Source: Metridium senile (Eukaryota > Cnidaria > Anthozoa > Actiniaria > Metridiidae). From it: a DNA stretch of 64,000 nucleotides. The stretch covers positions 13,599,707 through 13,663,706 of the forward strand of contig OX459098.1 of assembly GCA_949775045.1 (NCBI GenBank), in the 5' to 3' direction. The first letter of the stretch is position 1. Every line of letters begins with the position of its first letter. Position numbers and translations under genes: made by a program. Below the pieces are notes generated by a model. The model was not told where the DNA came from, made no database searches, and was given only the letters and a program-made list of their open reading frames with translations. Positions 1 to 10,198 of this stretch are shown piece by piece.

Positions 1-34
1 TCTTACATGTGCTACTCTTAAATGTTGTTTGAAC

Positions 35-698
35 ACAGGTAGCCCAAGCTCACTGTTCTATCTACTTCGCACCCTGTGGTGCATAAGGGTTCAGTAAATT
101 TTCCCAGAGTAAATAAATTTGATCTACTTCTTGTTTCTGTAATAATTGTTTTTTTATCGGGAGTGGGTTATTGGCCCACAGCCCAACTCCCGACCTGGAG
201 GACCAGGGATCACTCTTTGTCTGGTTTCTACCCTTTGACCTGTTCGGCATGGGTGGCCCTGCCAGGAGTTAAATACTCCCGCCGACATAGCTCTAGGGGT
301 CACTGAAACACGCAAACTGCCCTACCACGATAAGGTGATCATCCTTCAGAGCAGAAGCTCACTGTTAGTGTTGATTTACTAAAGGATATATGGGTACTTT
401 TGAAGGTTTTTGCCTTAAAATTTAATAAAATTCAATACAAATCTTACAGTGTCTTCTTGTTGATCTCTATAATCCTTTGAGTAAATTTCAGCTGATTTTG
501 TTCAGGTATGGTTACTTTCTCCCTGCCTTACATAAGGGGAGATGTAACTATACCTGAACGTAATCGGCTGAAATTAACTGTATTGAATTATATTGAATTT
601 TAAGGCAAAATATTGAAAGTTCAAAAGTACCCATATATACCCTTTAAATCAAGGGTTAGGGTTAATCAACACTAACAGTGAGCTTGGGCTACCTGTGG
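35..698. mobile_element. Foldback (hairpin) element interrupted by a second insertion
   Basis: A long inverted repeat. The left end (CACAGGTAGCCCAAGCTCAC at 34-53, resuming at 367) pairs with the right end (agcttgggctacctgtgg at 681-698). The pairing continues through the arms: tagtgttgatttac with gttaatcaacacta, and gggtacttttgaa with ttcaaaagtaccc. The centre is near 530. The left arm is split by the 297-bp insertion at 58-354. No transposase frame is present, so this is a non-autonomous DNA element. Superfamily not established. Confidence 0.75.
58..354 (-). mobile_element. Retroelement fragment with a 12-bp target duplication, nested in the foldback
   Basis: The 12-bp sequence aagctcactgtt occurs at 46-57 and again at 355-366, exactly flanking this block, so it looks like a target-site duplication. 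Read on the minus strand, the body has a relatively GC-rich section (Cys/Trp-free, no long frame), then cactcccgataaaaaaacaa and a run near gaaacaagaagtagatc. I associate that layout with 5' regions of RTE-like LINEs or derived SINEs. The frames across it are not genes. The duplication is clear; the family assignment is a guess. Confidence 0.6.
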
Positions 699-1271
699 TC
701 TTACAAAATGCCTATTACCACCAAAAAAATTTTCTCTTTGAAAGATTTTCTAAAATAATTTCACTATAAGAACACACATTTAATAAATATTGGAATGTAA
801 AGACAGTAGCCAGCCAATCAGAGCTCACGTTGCAATTGTATCTCAAATATTTTATAATTGTTTCTCAAAACTTGTTTTGAAAGCAAAGAGGCAACAATAG
901 CATTCAATCAGGCAATGGTAAATTGGATCTTTCTTTCTGGACTATTTATCTAGTCTACTAGTTCCATACAAGCAGCAACGTAACCTAAGGTCTAATGACA
1001 AGAACCTCCTAACCGTTACACTATCAAAAACATCATTTTTTGGTGAAAGGGCTTTTTTTATTAATTTTTACTTGTTCCAGTCCTACTCCTGCAATATTTT
1101 TACTCATCTATGACTAGGACAGTAATTAAGTAAACTTTACAACACTGTAACCACATTTTGTTATGCAGCCATTAATACATCTGCATGACAATATCTTGTG
1201 ACAATCTGAATGTTTTTAAAACACAGCTTTAAACTTATCTTTTTGAAAACAACTTATTTTCTTAATTATTG

Positions 1272-1822
1272 TACACCTAATTGCAAGAACGTTGTCCTGA
1301 CTTTAGTAATCTAGTGGGAAAGGAATTAATTAAAAGACAAAGAAAATCACTCAAGCTGAACCACAGGGAGCCCAAGCTCATCACTTTTACAGTAAATGTA
1401 TGGAGTCGCAAGATATCCTTTCGCTGTGCCTCAAATATACAATAATAAAAAAAAACTTTTACGTAGATAGTTGTGTATAATTGTTTTCTAGTCTGTGACC
1501 GAGTTTTAGCTCAATTTGAGCGATTTTGAGGGGTATTTTCGTCAAAATCGCTCAAATGGAGCTAAAACTCGGTCACAGACTAGAAAACAATTATACACAA
1601 CTATCTATGTAAAAAAATTTTTATATTATTGTATATTTGAGGCACAGCGAAAGGATATCTTGCGACTCCATACATTTACTGTAAAAGTGATGAGCTTGGG
1701 CTCCCTGTGGCTGAACTCTTTCTTTTGATTCCTTGAGTTTGAGTGATCTTCTTTTGTCTTTTAATGAATTCCTTTCCCACTAAATTACTAAAGTCAGGAC
1801 AACGTTCTTGCAATTAGGTGTA
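1272..1822. mobile_element. Outer inverted-repeat element (host of the nested element at 1362-1709)
   Basis: The left part (acacctaattgcaagaacg onward, 1273-1355) is the reverse complement of 1717-1822, including the shared motif gtgggaaaggaatt. The arms are separated by the younger element. An uninterrupted relative lies at 14496-14676, which shows what this copy looked like before insertion. Confidence 0.7.
1362..1709. mobile_element. Inner hairpin element, TIR CACAGGGAGCCCAAGCTCAT
   Basis: A 348-bp near-perfect palindrome. 1362-1540 pairs with 1545-1709, for example the arms around gaccgagttttagctc and gagctaaaactcggtc. It is flanked by gctgaac at 1355-1361 and 1710-1716, a 7-bp duplication. 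Its ends resemble those of the 35-698 element (CACAGGTAGCCCAAGCTCAC), so the two probably belong to one superfamily. It is inserted in the middle of the 1272-1822 element. Confidence 0.75.
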
Positions 1823-1829
1823 ATTCTAA

Positions 1830-1930
1830 TTTATTTATTTTGAGTTTTACTTTGTGAAGTGCCTAGGACAGGCTTGGATAGGTGCTATAAAAATGTTATA
1901 TATTATTTAATGTTTATTATTATTAATATT
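1830..1930 (+). repeat. LINE-like 3' tail fragment
   Basis: The stretch gtgcctaggacaggcttgg followed by ataggtgctataaaaatgtt recurs in reverse at 7985-8035 and ends in AT-rich simple sequence. Many CR1/L2-type LINE tails look like this (tata-rich, then a short repeat). No coding part is present. Confidence 0.4.
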
Positions 1931-2052
1931 TATAAATTTTATACATTTACTGACTTGAGTGCTACTGCTTGATAAACACTGTTTTAGTAAACAAACAATG
2001 TAACAGTCAAATTAAAGTTTAACTAAATTATTTTGATGGTTATTTTTATCTA

Positions 2053-2059
2053 TTTCAGG
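2053..2059 (+). promoter_or_regulatory. Probable 3' splice site just before the SIDT start codon
   Basis: tctatttcag ends at 2058, one base before the ATG at 2060, after a T-rich tract. It implies a non-coding 5' exon upstream whose donor was not identified. It favours the ATG at 2060 over the in-frame ATG at 2036, which would lie inside the intron. Confidence 0.6.
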
Positions 2060-4651
2060 ATGCCAGACAAGCACCATTTGCTAGTTTTTCTAGCATTAGT
2101 TGCCTCAGGAATCATATCAGGCTATTGTGCCACACCAGGCTTTAATGTCAAGTGTGACTTTGGTACATCAACACACATCAATGATACATTCTCAACTTCT
2201 GGTGAACTGACATCTCACTTCGGCAATGCTCGTCGTTGTCAAATATCCTATGATTTCCAAGGCATTGTAAGGGTACATTTATCCAAACAGTTTCATAATG
2301 TCACCCAAATGTATGTTGTTATGTTGGATGGCAAAGAGATCACTTTTGTTGGGACAATTCGCTCTCAGGAATTGATGCTTGGCTCTGGTTATCACTTTCA
2401 CACATGTCCCTCACCCAAACAAGGCTTGTCACACAATCCAGAATTAGGATTGTTTGTGTTCGGAACACCTGAAAATGGGACTTTTAAACTGAAGATCAAT
2501 CTTGACAAGACATCTCTTAGTGCAGGGGACCACAAGATGATTGAAGTCCAAACAAATGGAATGGCACAAGTGCTGTCTTTTGATGTTGATGAGAGAAATA
2601 TTTTCAAACTTTTACAAGTTTCTGTGGAATCTAAAGACAACATAGAATCATACCTTGTAGTCTCCCAGAGCTGTGCCCAAGTTCAAGCACAGGGTATAGG
2701 GATGACGGCACAAATGCAAAAACAACAATCAATCTATCTGTCTTTCACAAGGTATGGCCGAGTCACACTGTCACAGTATTCTGTGCCTAAGATTCAAGCA
2801 GGTCGTTGGTATATTGGTGTGGTTAATGTCAACGTTTCTCTCGGTATTATTGAGAAAAAGATGGTGAATGTGAGTGTCATGCAGACATACAGCTATGACA
2901 CTGCTGGGAAAGGATTGCCTGTACTCTACATGTGTTTGATTACCGGTATCATAGGTATCATTATTGCTGTTTTTGCTCACTTTTTCCTGAACTCTGACTT
3001 TGAGCAAACGTCTCCGCCCTACTATGTTGACCACAGTGATCATGTTGACGAGCATGGCGATAATAGGTTGACCATCCGTGACAAGAATCCAGGAAAGAGT
3101 ATTCTTGACCTGATTCCAGACCCCATTCCCTGCAGGACTTTCCCCTGGAAGACCTGGGTAGAGGTAGTCTGTGTTCATTGGCTTGGTCGTGGTACCAAGA
3201 CCTACTCCTATCTAACTGTTGTTCTTGCAATAAGTTTCTTGGTAGGATCAGCTCAGTTTGTGATTGGACGATGGTCAAACATGATCTCTACAGGAGACCG
3301 TGATAAGTGTTACTACAATGAAAGATGCTATCGACCCATAGCGTTCGCTGATCTGCCATCTAACTTCATGGTCAGTAACGTTCCCTACTGTCTTCATGGA
3401 GTGTTTCTTGCTATAGCCTTCTCATTCCGCGAGGCGATATGCCTGCATCATCGTCGAACCTCAATGGGAGTACAGACGCCCAATTCTGATGATGTACCTT
3501 ACGACTTTTCGCTAGCCTATGCACTTTCCTGGGCATTACTATTTGAAGGCCTTTTTTCAGCGACCTATCATCTTTGCCCTTCACGACTCACCTTCCAGTT
3601 TGACTCAGCCTTTATGTTCATCATCTCAGGGCTGGTAGTCGTAGCCTTGTTCAACGCTCGTGTTTATAAGATCAAAAACGAACACAGTACAAGACCACCC
3701 CACGAAACCATCATCCAAGCACCAAAGTACTTTCTTTTCTTCGTGGCTCCTTTGTTGGTCTTAAACTACGTCGGCTCGATCCGAGACACTTCAGGGCTGC
3801 CCCCTTTCGTCGAGGGTCTTTACTGGGTTTCCTTAGTCATATGGCTGCTCGTTGTCTACGTTTGGGCCATACGTAAAGTGGGCGTAGCGTGTTGTAGTGG
3901 TGACAGTCTAGGAGAGAAGTTCGGATGTTCAACTTGGGAAGATCGTATTAAGTGGTTCTGGTTGATATTGGTTCCTGTATGTCTCTTCATCATTGGAATT
4001 AAAAAGCTCCAAGATTGGTCTCAGTTCTTCCTGTTCTCATGCGTAGCTGCAGTGGTTTTGGTCATCGCAGGGCTGCTGTCTTTGAGCCTCCTAGCGTCTG
4101 TCAGAAGAGCCCACACTAGCTATCGTAAAATGAACGATTGTGATAATAAAACGATCTGCGATGTTAAATACTGGTACATGTATTTCCTGAAAAACACACA
4201 TCGTATTATCTACATCATCGCTTTGTTCCTCTTCTGGGTTTTTGCTATGTATTTTTTCAAGCTGAAGCCAACTGCCAAGAAAGTAGCGCTACCAAGTGTC
4301 TCACGTACCTACAACGATGAGTGCGTTCTTTGGGAATTCTTCGACTACCATGATATCTGGCACATGCTGTCTTCTATAGCTCTCTACATGAGCGCTTTCA
4401 TGCTGATTTACATCACACGAAGCGTGGAGAAACAGTACTGGGTCGAATCTATCTACTGGAAGAAGCATAGCCAAAGTGGAAGTACGTTCAAGACAGCCCG
4501 TGAGAGCGATCCTTCAGTGAATGAAGTTGATGTAGTAAAACTTGAGGAGATTCAGCCAGTTGATAAAGGTAAGAGGACAACACGGAGTGATCATAATGGG
4601 AGTAGGCATGCGCTGTCCCATCCTAAACCACGCCCAGAGTCGTTGGTTTAA
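2060..4651 (+). CDS. SIDT: SID-1/SIDT-family multi-pass membrane protein
   Basis: An uninterrupted 863-residue frame, close to the usual length of about 830 for SIDT1/SIDT2. Family members bind nucleic acid and cholesterol in plasma or endolysosomal membranes and belong to the CREST hydrolase-like superfamily. Visible: signal peptide 1-23; extracellular domain to about 285 with several Cys and five N-glycosylation sequons; first membrane span about 287-310; a long cytosolic loop with an acidic/His patch (HSDHVDEHGDN); then about ten further spans from 383. The putative metal/hydrolase site is intact: S500, H504 and D515 in GLFSATYHLCPSRLTFQFD, and H764 and H768 in HDIWH. Spacings equal those I recall for SIDT2. 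The start at 2060 follows a splice acceptor and gives a typical signal peptide. The whole coding region being one exon is unusual compared with vertebrate SIDT genes. Family assignment is firm; RNA transport by this member is inference. Confidence 0.93.
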   Translation: MPDKHHLLVFLALVASGIISGYCATPGFNVKCDFGTSTHINDTFSTSGELTSHFGNARRCQISYDFQGIVRVHLSKQFHNVTQMYVVMLDGKEITFVGTIRSQELMLGSGYHFHTCPSPKQGLSHNPELGLFVFGTPENGTFKLKINLDKTSLSAGDHKMIEVQTNGMAQVLSFDVDERNIFKLLQVSVESKDNIESYLVVSQSCAQVQAQGIGMTAQMQKQQSIYLSFTRYGRVTLSQYSVPKIQAGRWYIGVVNVNVSLGIIEKKMVNVSVMQTYSYDTAGKGLPVLYMCLITGIIGIIIAVFAHFFLNSDFEQTSPPYYVDHSDHVDEHGDNRLTIRDKNPGKSILDLIPDPIPCRTFPWKTWVEVVCVHWLGRGTKTYSYLTVVLAISFLVGSAQFVIGRWSNMISTGDRDKCYYNERCYRPIAFADLPSNFMVSNVPYCLHGVFLAIAFSFREAICLHHRRTSMGVQTPNSDDVPYDFSLAYALSWALLFEGLFSATYHLCPSRLTFQFDSAFMFIISGLVVVALFNARVYKIKNEHSTRPPHETIIQAPKYFLFFVAPLLVLNYVGSIRDTSGLPPFVEGLYWVSLVIWLLVVYVWAIRKVGVACCSGDSLGEKFGCSTWEDRIKWFWLILVPVCLFIIGIKKLQDWSQFFLFSCVAAVVLVIAGLLSLSLLASVRRAHTSYRKMNDCDNKTICDVKYWYMYFLKNTHRIIYIIALFLFWVFAMYFFKLKPTAKKVALPSVSRTYNDECVLWEFFDYHDIWHMLSSIALYMSAFMLIYITRSVEKQYWVESIYWKKHSQSGSTFKTARESDPSVNEVDVVKLEEIQPVDKGKRTTRSDHNGSRHALSHPKPRPESLV

Positions 4652-5750
4652 TCGTTTATTGAAACGTTTCAAAGTATATAAATCAACATACAGTTCTATG
4701 AATTTAATATAATAAACGTTAATAAACATAATAAACGTTATCAGCTATATTACAGCGCAAAGCTCAAAAGTGTGACCGCAGATAATTTATTCAAATTCTT
4801 TTGACATGCTGCTTTGCTGCTTAGGATTCAAATGGACTTCATTCTAGCTATTTTAACCTCCAAATTCATCTGAAGATTGACATCATTCTTGTCTTGTGAT
4901 TCACAGTGAGATATGTTGACATTTAATCTAGAGGAGTTGATTGAAAAGATGTAGAGAAAATATGAATAAATTATCGCCGAAACTTTTGGGCTTTGCGCTG
5001 TACAGTGAATAAAAAGCTACTGAAATTAAACATTTTATTACTGGAATAGCGCAACACGTCGTTCGATGCCTAAACATTCTTTAATTTCCCCTCAACTTAA
5101 CTATTGAATAATTGTAGTTTTCGTTAAAGTTTTCACAATAAATATTAATATAAGTGCGAGTCGACATTTTCAAGACAGAAAATGAAAATATAATTACAGT
5201 CAGTATGGTTCTATTAATTTAATTTATCTTTTTCTATTTCTGTTTTGTAAATACAGTCAATGTCATTAACGTTGTCCACACAAAGTAGAGATTAACACAA
5301 CAACAAGTGACACGTGATTCTTTGTATATTTGTTTTCAGAAATTTGAATTTATATTTTTATCATTATTATGAGTAACAGTGAACATGGAATAAGAATTAT
5401 GATATCTATGTTCACAATTTTTGCTAGTATCGAGCATTTAGAGCGAGCTTGTGTGGTGTCACGTGATATTTCTTTTAGTGTTAATGTCTTTTAGTTGACT
5501 GTATTTATAAATCACAAAATGTAAATAAAACAGTGAAACTAAACATGGAATGGATTGGATTTACAGGAATTGAAACATTAATATAATTGTTTAATTATAA
5601 ACATGTACATCTACATATAAATAATACAGAGAAAATAATATCGAAATGTAATAGTAAGAATATAATATATATAAAAAAGAACTAAAATATGGAACAAATA
5701 AATGTAAAATAATATTGTTATGTTATGTAAAATGTTGTGAAGTCGTCGAA
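4652..5750 (+). other. SIDT 3' region, AT-rich, no gene seen
   Basis: AT-rich sequence with possible poly(A) signals AATAAA at 4965-4970 and 5008-5013. Which of them is used cannot be decided from sequence. No conserved frame on either strand. Confidence 0.5.
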
Positions 5751-5760
5751 GAAAAGACAC

Positions 5761-5847
5761 TCAACCTCGTTCCCGGGGCCCCTCACCCTTCGCTTTTGGG
5801 TGTGGCGGGGAAAAAGCGAAGGGAGGGGGCCCTGGGAACGAGGTTGA
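5761..5847. mobile_element. 87-bp hairpin element with CAACCTCGTTCCC ends and 8-bp duplication
   Basis: TCAACCTCGTTCCC at 5761 pairs with GGGAACGAGGTTGA ending at 5847. It is flanked by aaagacac at 5753-5760 and 5848-5855. The size, hairpin and perfect 8-bp duplication indicate a MITE, compatible with hAT- or P-type integration. Relatives occur at 17731-18005 and 55713-55800. Confidence 0.8.
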
Positions 5848-6030
5848 AAAGACACTGTGTCTCTACCATTTGTGTCTTCCTTGAAAGTAACCCAAAAAGC
5901 TTGGGTTCTTGATATGCGAACTGAGCTCCCTTCTAACTGGTAATAAACACCACGAGGGTTGGATTCGCAGAGAGAACCTGGTCTTTTCCCCTTTTTTCCC
6001 TTGTGGAACTATAGCTTCCTCTAATTAACA

Positions 6031-6115
6031 ATTAAACACCGCTGTACTATATGACAAAAGGCGCATTTGTGCAGGCTGAGCCTCGATTTGTTAAAATATT
6101 CACATAATTTATTGC
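6031..6115 (+). mobile_element. Partial copy of the 'GACAAAAGGCGCATTTG' element
   Basis: Contains ccgctgtactatatgacaaa, aggcgcatttgtgcagg and cctcgatttgtt, matching the left end of fuller copies at 49028-49240, 57229-57463 and 63053-63292. The right end is missing. Confidence 0.6.
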
Positions 6116-6204
6116 TTCTTGACTCGTCCTCTTGTTAGAACACAATAGAGTTTTCACATGAATGGAAGACTGGTCAAGAACAGTAGCCATTAGCACGATG
6201 ACGT

Positions 6205-6352
6205 CATTTTACCACCAGTACCAGAATGCTTTACGAATTGTCTTTGTAATTCTGATTTTTATTCCCTCTTGAGAATACTAGAACAATGGACACTAATTAT
6301 TTAACAAAAGAAAGTAGGCAAAGCATTCTGATACTGGTAGTAATATGATGCT
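6205..6352. mobile_element. Short non-autonomous relative of the THAP-coding element
   Basis: Inverted ends: gacgtcattttaccaccag with ccagaatgctttacg on the left; gcaaagcattctgatactgg with tagtaatatgatgc on the right. Its interior ccctcttgagaatactagaa matches the right arm of the 46.3-47.7 kb element (cccttcttgtgaatactaga). This is consistent with an internal-deletion derivative. Another copy is at 55225-55490. Confidence 0.65.
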
Positions 6353-6389
6353 AGAGTGATTTTCATATGACCGTGAAAGAATAGGCAAA

Positions 6390-6550
6390 CCAAGGCTAGG
6401 TTTACACGGTACCGGATGAATTTTTCACCGGTCAAAAGATTGTCCTGGACATGCTGTACACACGGAACCGATCAATATTTTCGCTCTGTTCAGACGAATA
6501 TTTGATCGGTTGGGCGTTTAGCGTGGTCCGGTGTGAACTGAACCCCTAAC
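6390..6550. repeat. Weak inverted repeat (acacggtaccgg ... ggtccggtgtgaac)
   Basis: ggtttacacggtaccgg near 6401 and gtccggtgtgaactgaaccc near 6526 form a degraded inverted repeat, with ccgatcaatattt and aatatttgatcgg inside. Probably an old hairpin element. No frame. Confidence 0.4.
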
Positions 6551-6831
6551 GGCGGATGTTTTTTTAACCCCTTGTTTTCTTTTGTTTTCTTTATCAACTA
6601 CCACAAACTAAATGGTCTATTTTCTAGCACGGTCATAAGAAAATCACTCTATAATGCAAATTCTGTGTATAGCTTTGTTGTAATCACTGTTTCAAGTTCA
6701 CCATCACCTCTGTTTCTCGCTTGCAGGGTATCAGTCTCTTAGTCTAACCGCTTGCTGATCATGCTATAGACCGTGGGCTCAAGTTTGCTGATGGCTGCAC
6801 TCGCTAGAAGATAGCATTCACATTAAGCACA

Positions 6832-7300
6832 TAGAATATTCATATATGAAACTAATAGTATATAATTGAACTATTTATAGTTTGTAGACCGGGGGTACAT
6901 GTCGCTGGATGATTTTTTATAACTTTGCTGTCTTAAGCACATGCATTTAAAATAGAGTGCACGCCATATATCCGTGAAATAAAACAAAATATGTATTGTC
7001 TAATTGCACTATTATGTACAAACTAGTGGATAGCACTGGAGTGGAACAGTGCAAAGAACAATAATCACATAATAAGCTGCATTTGTGTTTCTTTGTATGA
7101 TTTACGCCTGAGCCTTGAAATAATAGTTAGTTGATAACAAACTAGTTGATAACTAAATACTATTATGCACTAAAAAGTTAGTAGTTGTTTCACGGATATA
7201 TGGTGTGCACTCTAGATAGAATATTCATATATAAAACTATTCATTTATAGTTTGTAGCCCGGGGGTACATGCCACTGGATAGGGTATGTTATGGCCTTGC
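6832..7300. repeat. Direct duplication split by an inverted-repeat element
   Basis: agaatattcatatat, then tttatagtttgtag and cgggggtacatg, occur at 6832-6930 and again at 7216-7300. Between them sits an inverted repeat: tagagtgcacgccatatatc (about 6953) with gatatatggtgtgcactcta (about 7195). The direct copies differ at several positions, so the duplication is old. Confidence 0.6.
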
Positions 7301-7334
7301 TGTCTTAATCTGGGTTTGAATTATACCACAAATT

Positions 7335-7560
7335 GTCTTCAGTGAGGACACTCGAACCGTGAGCACTTGACTTATTTCATATTATTATTTTCTGAACCTT
7401 CTACTGCTTCAAAACCTCTAAAAATGAAGCAGTGAGTTAAAATACACTAAGTGTTCATAATAACTGAATCTTATTTCTAACCTATTCTCTGAAGGGATGT
7501 GGGTTAAAAAAAAGTAACAAAAATACTCAAAGTGTTCACGGTTTGAGTGTCGTCACAGGA
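7335..7560 (+). repeat. Dispersed inverted-repeat element (gaggacactcgaaccgtgag)
   Basis: cactcgaaccgtgagcac at the left and gtgttcacggtttgagtg at the right are inverted. The interior (gcttcaaaacct, gggatgtgggttaaaaaaa) recurs inverted at about 28535-28700 (tttaacccacatccc, ggttttgaagcag). Non-coding. Confidence 0.55.
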
Positions 7561-7974
7561 TCTAGAATTTGGACAAAAAGTTCGGAAGTTTCATATTTTT
7601 GTGTGTTCTAGATAGGTTAAGAGTGCATGGTCTGATCCAAGATATAATTGATGTAGATGAGGTGTGATCGTCCGGGTTTATGTACTCTTCAGAAAGACTG
7701 ATGGTTTTAGGTTAATGATTCATGGTTTAGAGTATGGACTTTATAGCTTAGGCGGCGACAACGATTTCTGAAACAGATATAGATTTGCACACAACTCTGC
7801 TTATATATGCGGTGATTTTTGCCCAGAATTCTTAACAACGTTTTAGTGTTTTTAACTTCATTTTAGACAATATGTTTATGAAAACAGTGTTTTTAAAAGA
7901 TTCGATGATTAAGTTGACGGATTAAAGAACTCGTAAAAAAATGTCTTTTGTTATACACCGAAGTGGGATATGGC

Positions 7975-8040
7975 GTATGTATGTAACATTTATATAGCAC
8001 TTATCCAATCCTGTCCTAGGCTATCCTATCCTAACTATTG
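7975..8040 (-). repeat. LINE-like tail fragment, second copy
   Basis: acatttatatagcacttatc and caatcctgtcctaggc are the reverse complement of the 1857-1900 sequence, with a few mismatches. Confidence 0.45.
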
Positions 8041-8610
8041 TTCTTGTCTGGCTTTCCTCGCATATATGTGAAAACTACGTACATTGTGTTTCAATGTGAA
8101 CACGAGGCTAGTCAGTCAAGACCAGTAGTTATTAATATTGGACGCCATATTTCGATTCGGTCTATGTCTTTAAAAGCATTCATGTCTTAAATTTAACATC
8201 GATTGTTTTAATAACTTAAGTAAGTAGTATTTTTTTACATGCCATGCATATATTGTTACATGTGTTTCTAGTATTTTATAGTATCTGAAAGACATGATTG
8301 TAAGTGTTTAATTCACCTTTAATTAAAGGCCGTTGAATTTATGTGAAACTCTTTGAACCCTATTTGTCTGTAATGCGTCGTTCTAATTATTTTTTACATT
8401 TCTAAATTGTCGCCTCCTCTCCCCAATCCCCTCTCGAGCCTCTGGAACCCAGGGTACCCATGAGTACCAGTGTACTGGTCTTAAAAGGACCTTGGAGTAT
8501 TCCAGTTGCCTAATACACATGCATTAATGACTCAGAGTCTTTTACTGACATGAGATGTATGTTTTAGTGTGATAAAATTATAATTTCAATAATATATACT
8601 TTATATTTTA

Positions 8611-8770
8611 AATGGAAACTAGTGAGTAAACTAGTATAGGCTGCGTCTGTGTTTGATATAAACGATAGGTAATATAATGAAATTTGTGACACCGTAAAAA
8701 AAGATTGACTTTACTGACGTTGTTTCGAGCTCTTTTTACAGTGTTACAAATTTCAATGTATTACTTATAC
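8611..8770 (-). mobile_element. Small retroelement-like repeat, copy 1 of 4
   Basis: On the minus strand this matches copies at 25031-25179, 41434-41574 and 60224-60330. Shared pieces: aaatggaaactag, ataggctgcgtc, gatataaacgataggtaata, gaaatttgtgacaccgtaaa, gactttactgacg, tttcgagct. This copy lacks the hairpin end (agcccttcgtcggag) and instead runs into a partial repeat of its own middle, so it is rearranged. Confidence 0.65.
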
Positions 8771-9079
8771 TTTATATTATTTATTTCGTCACTACCAGCT
8801 ATTGCTCAAGCATATGATTCACATCAAAGTTGGGAGAGAAGTGATAATGAGCAATGGTGAAAATTAAGATATCGAAAAATTCAGATTGTTTCCCACGGTA
8901 CCACTCCCTTTTAGGTCAGCGGTCATATATGAAAGACCCACCTTGTTGGATGCAAGTTGGGATTTGTAACCGCAAACCACAAATACAGCCACCGCAAAGT
9001 GCGTACCTTTCCGACCACATTGGCAAGCTATTATAATGAGAGAAACTGGACACCAATGATTTATTGACCTAGTATGGTT

Positions 9080-9378
9080 AACACAGCGGTCAAACAACTA
9101 CGCGTGCGCGAAAAAACAAGTAAAATGATCCAGTATAAAAACGATGGAGTGTAGGACTTGCATCGCTTTTTTCTAAAAATATAAACAAAAGTATAGACTC
9201 ATGATAGCTTTGAAAAATATAACAAAGGTTATGTACACGAAACTTCAAGCTTATATATTCAGGGGATTTCTTATAAATCGACTTCAAACACTAGTCCGCA
9301 ATTTCTAATGTTTACAATGGCAAATCTACCGCTGTGAAAATGTTGCCACGTATGCGTAGTCGTTTGACCGCTGTGTTT
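9080..9378. mobile_element. 299-bp inverted-repeat element with 8-bp duplication
   Basis: The left end AACACAGCGGTCAAACAACT pairs with the right end GTCGTTTGACCGCTGTGTTT. It is flanked by gtatggtt at 9072-9079 and 9379-9386. No transposase. An hAT-type origin is likely from the 8-bp duplication. Confidence 0.75.
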
Positions 9379-9489
9379 GTATGGTTTCTTAGTATATTTA
9401 ATGGAGTACATCGATACAATCACAACCAAAACTCCTCCTGTAAAACAACTTAGTGACGGACCAGTTACTGATAATTGATCGGTGGGTCA

Positions 9490-9650
9490 GCGGGTTTCCC
9501 CAAAAAATATTGAACACAGCTTAAAAAAAATATCGTGCATTACAAAAAATCCGGACAAAAATATCATGCATCGAAAAATATCCTGCACCAAAAAAAATCC
9601 TGCATCGGAAGATATCCTGTATCGGAAAAATCTAATGGCCCATCCCTTTT
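9490..9650 (+). repeat. Degenerate A-rich tandem repeat (aaaatatcctgcatcg-like)
   Basis: About seven imperfect copies of a 14-18 bp A-rich unit ending in tgcat or tgcac. Similar wording (cccaaaaaaaatcctgcac) appears at 33750-33780. The frames across it are low-complexity and not genes. Confidence 0.5.
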
Positions 9651-10175
9651 TTTTGAACACCCACAGCTACACTCAATCATTGCAATGAAGTTTTTTTTCG
9701 ATGTCTTGATTAAAAAACTTAATATAAACGATTTTCCGGCTGTGAAACTTGGTTATCGCAAAGTATGCATTTATCGCAGTGCTCTACGTTCTTGTCATCT
9801 TACGTAATAGTTCATTTCTATTATATAACGGTAAATCTTCTTACTTACTTGCTTCCGTTACTTTTCAAAGATTAGATCTTCAACCAGCCTAACGTAAGTT
9901 CCCTCGATGTTTAAACTTTTGTTATTAATTATGAGGACTGTACCTTCACTCCAACTTCTCAAAATCAGTCGTCATACGAGACTGCATGACATTTTAAGAT
10001 TACGTGAAATGGGGGTAAACAGTTTTTATTATGTTTTGCTTTCGATAGAATAGCGGACAAAATTATACCGCATACAAATTAAGAAAAAAGAAGAAACAAA
10101 TAGGGGGTATGTTTTTTTTTAGAACTGTTTTTTTGGGGAGGGTACATTTTGGTATGTCAATAGATTTATTTAAAA

Positions 10176-10198
10176 TCGCCCCCCCCCCCCCCCCCCCT
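10176..10198 (+). repeat. Poly-C tract
   Basis: A run of about 20 C, likely length-variable and prone to assembly error. Surrounding 9650-10530 shows no gene. Confidence 0.8.

Noticed and set aside
2398..3278. Minus-strand frames of 81-135 codons
   Set aside because: Shadows of the SIDT coding region.
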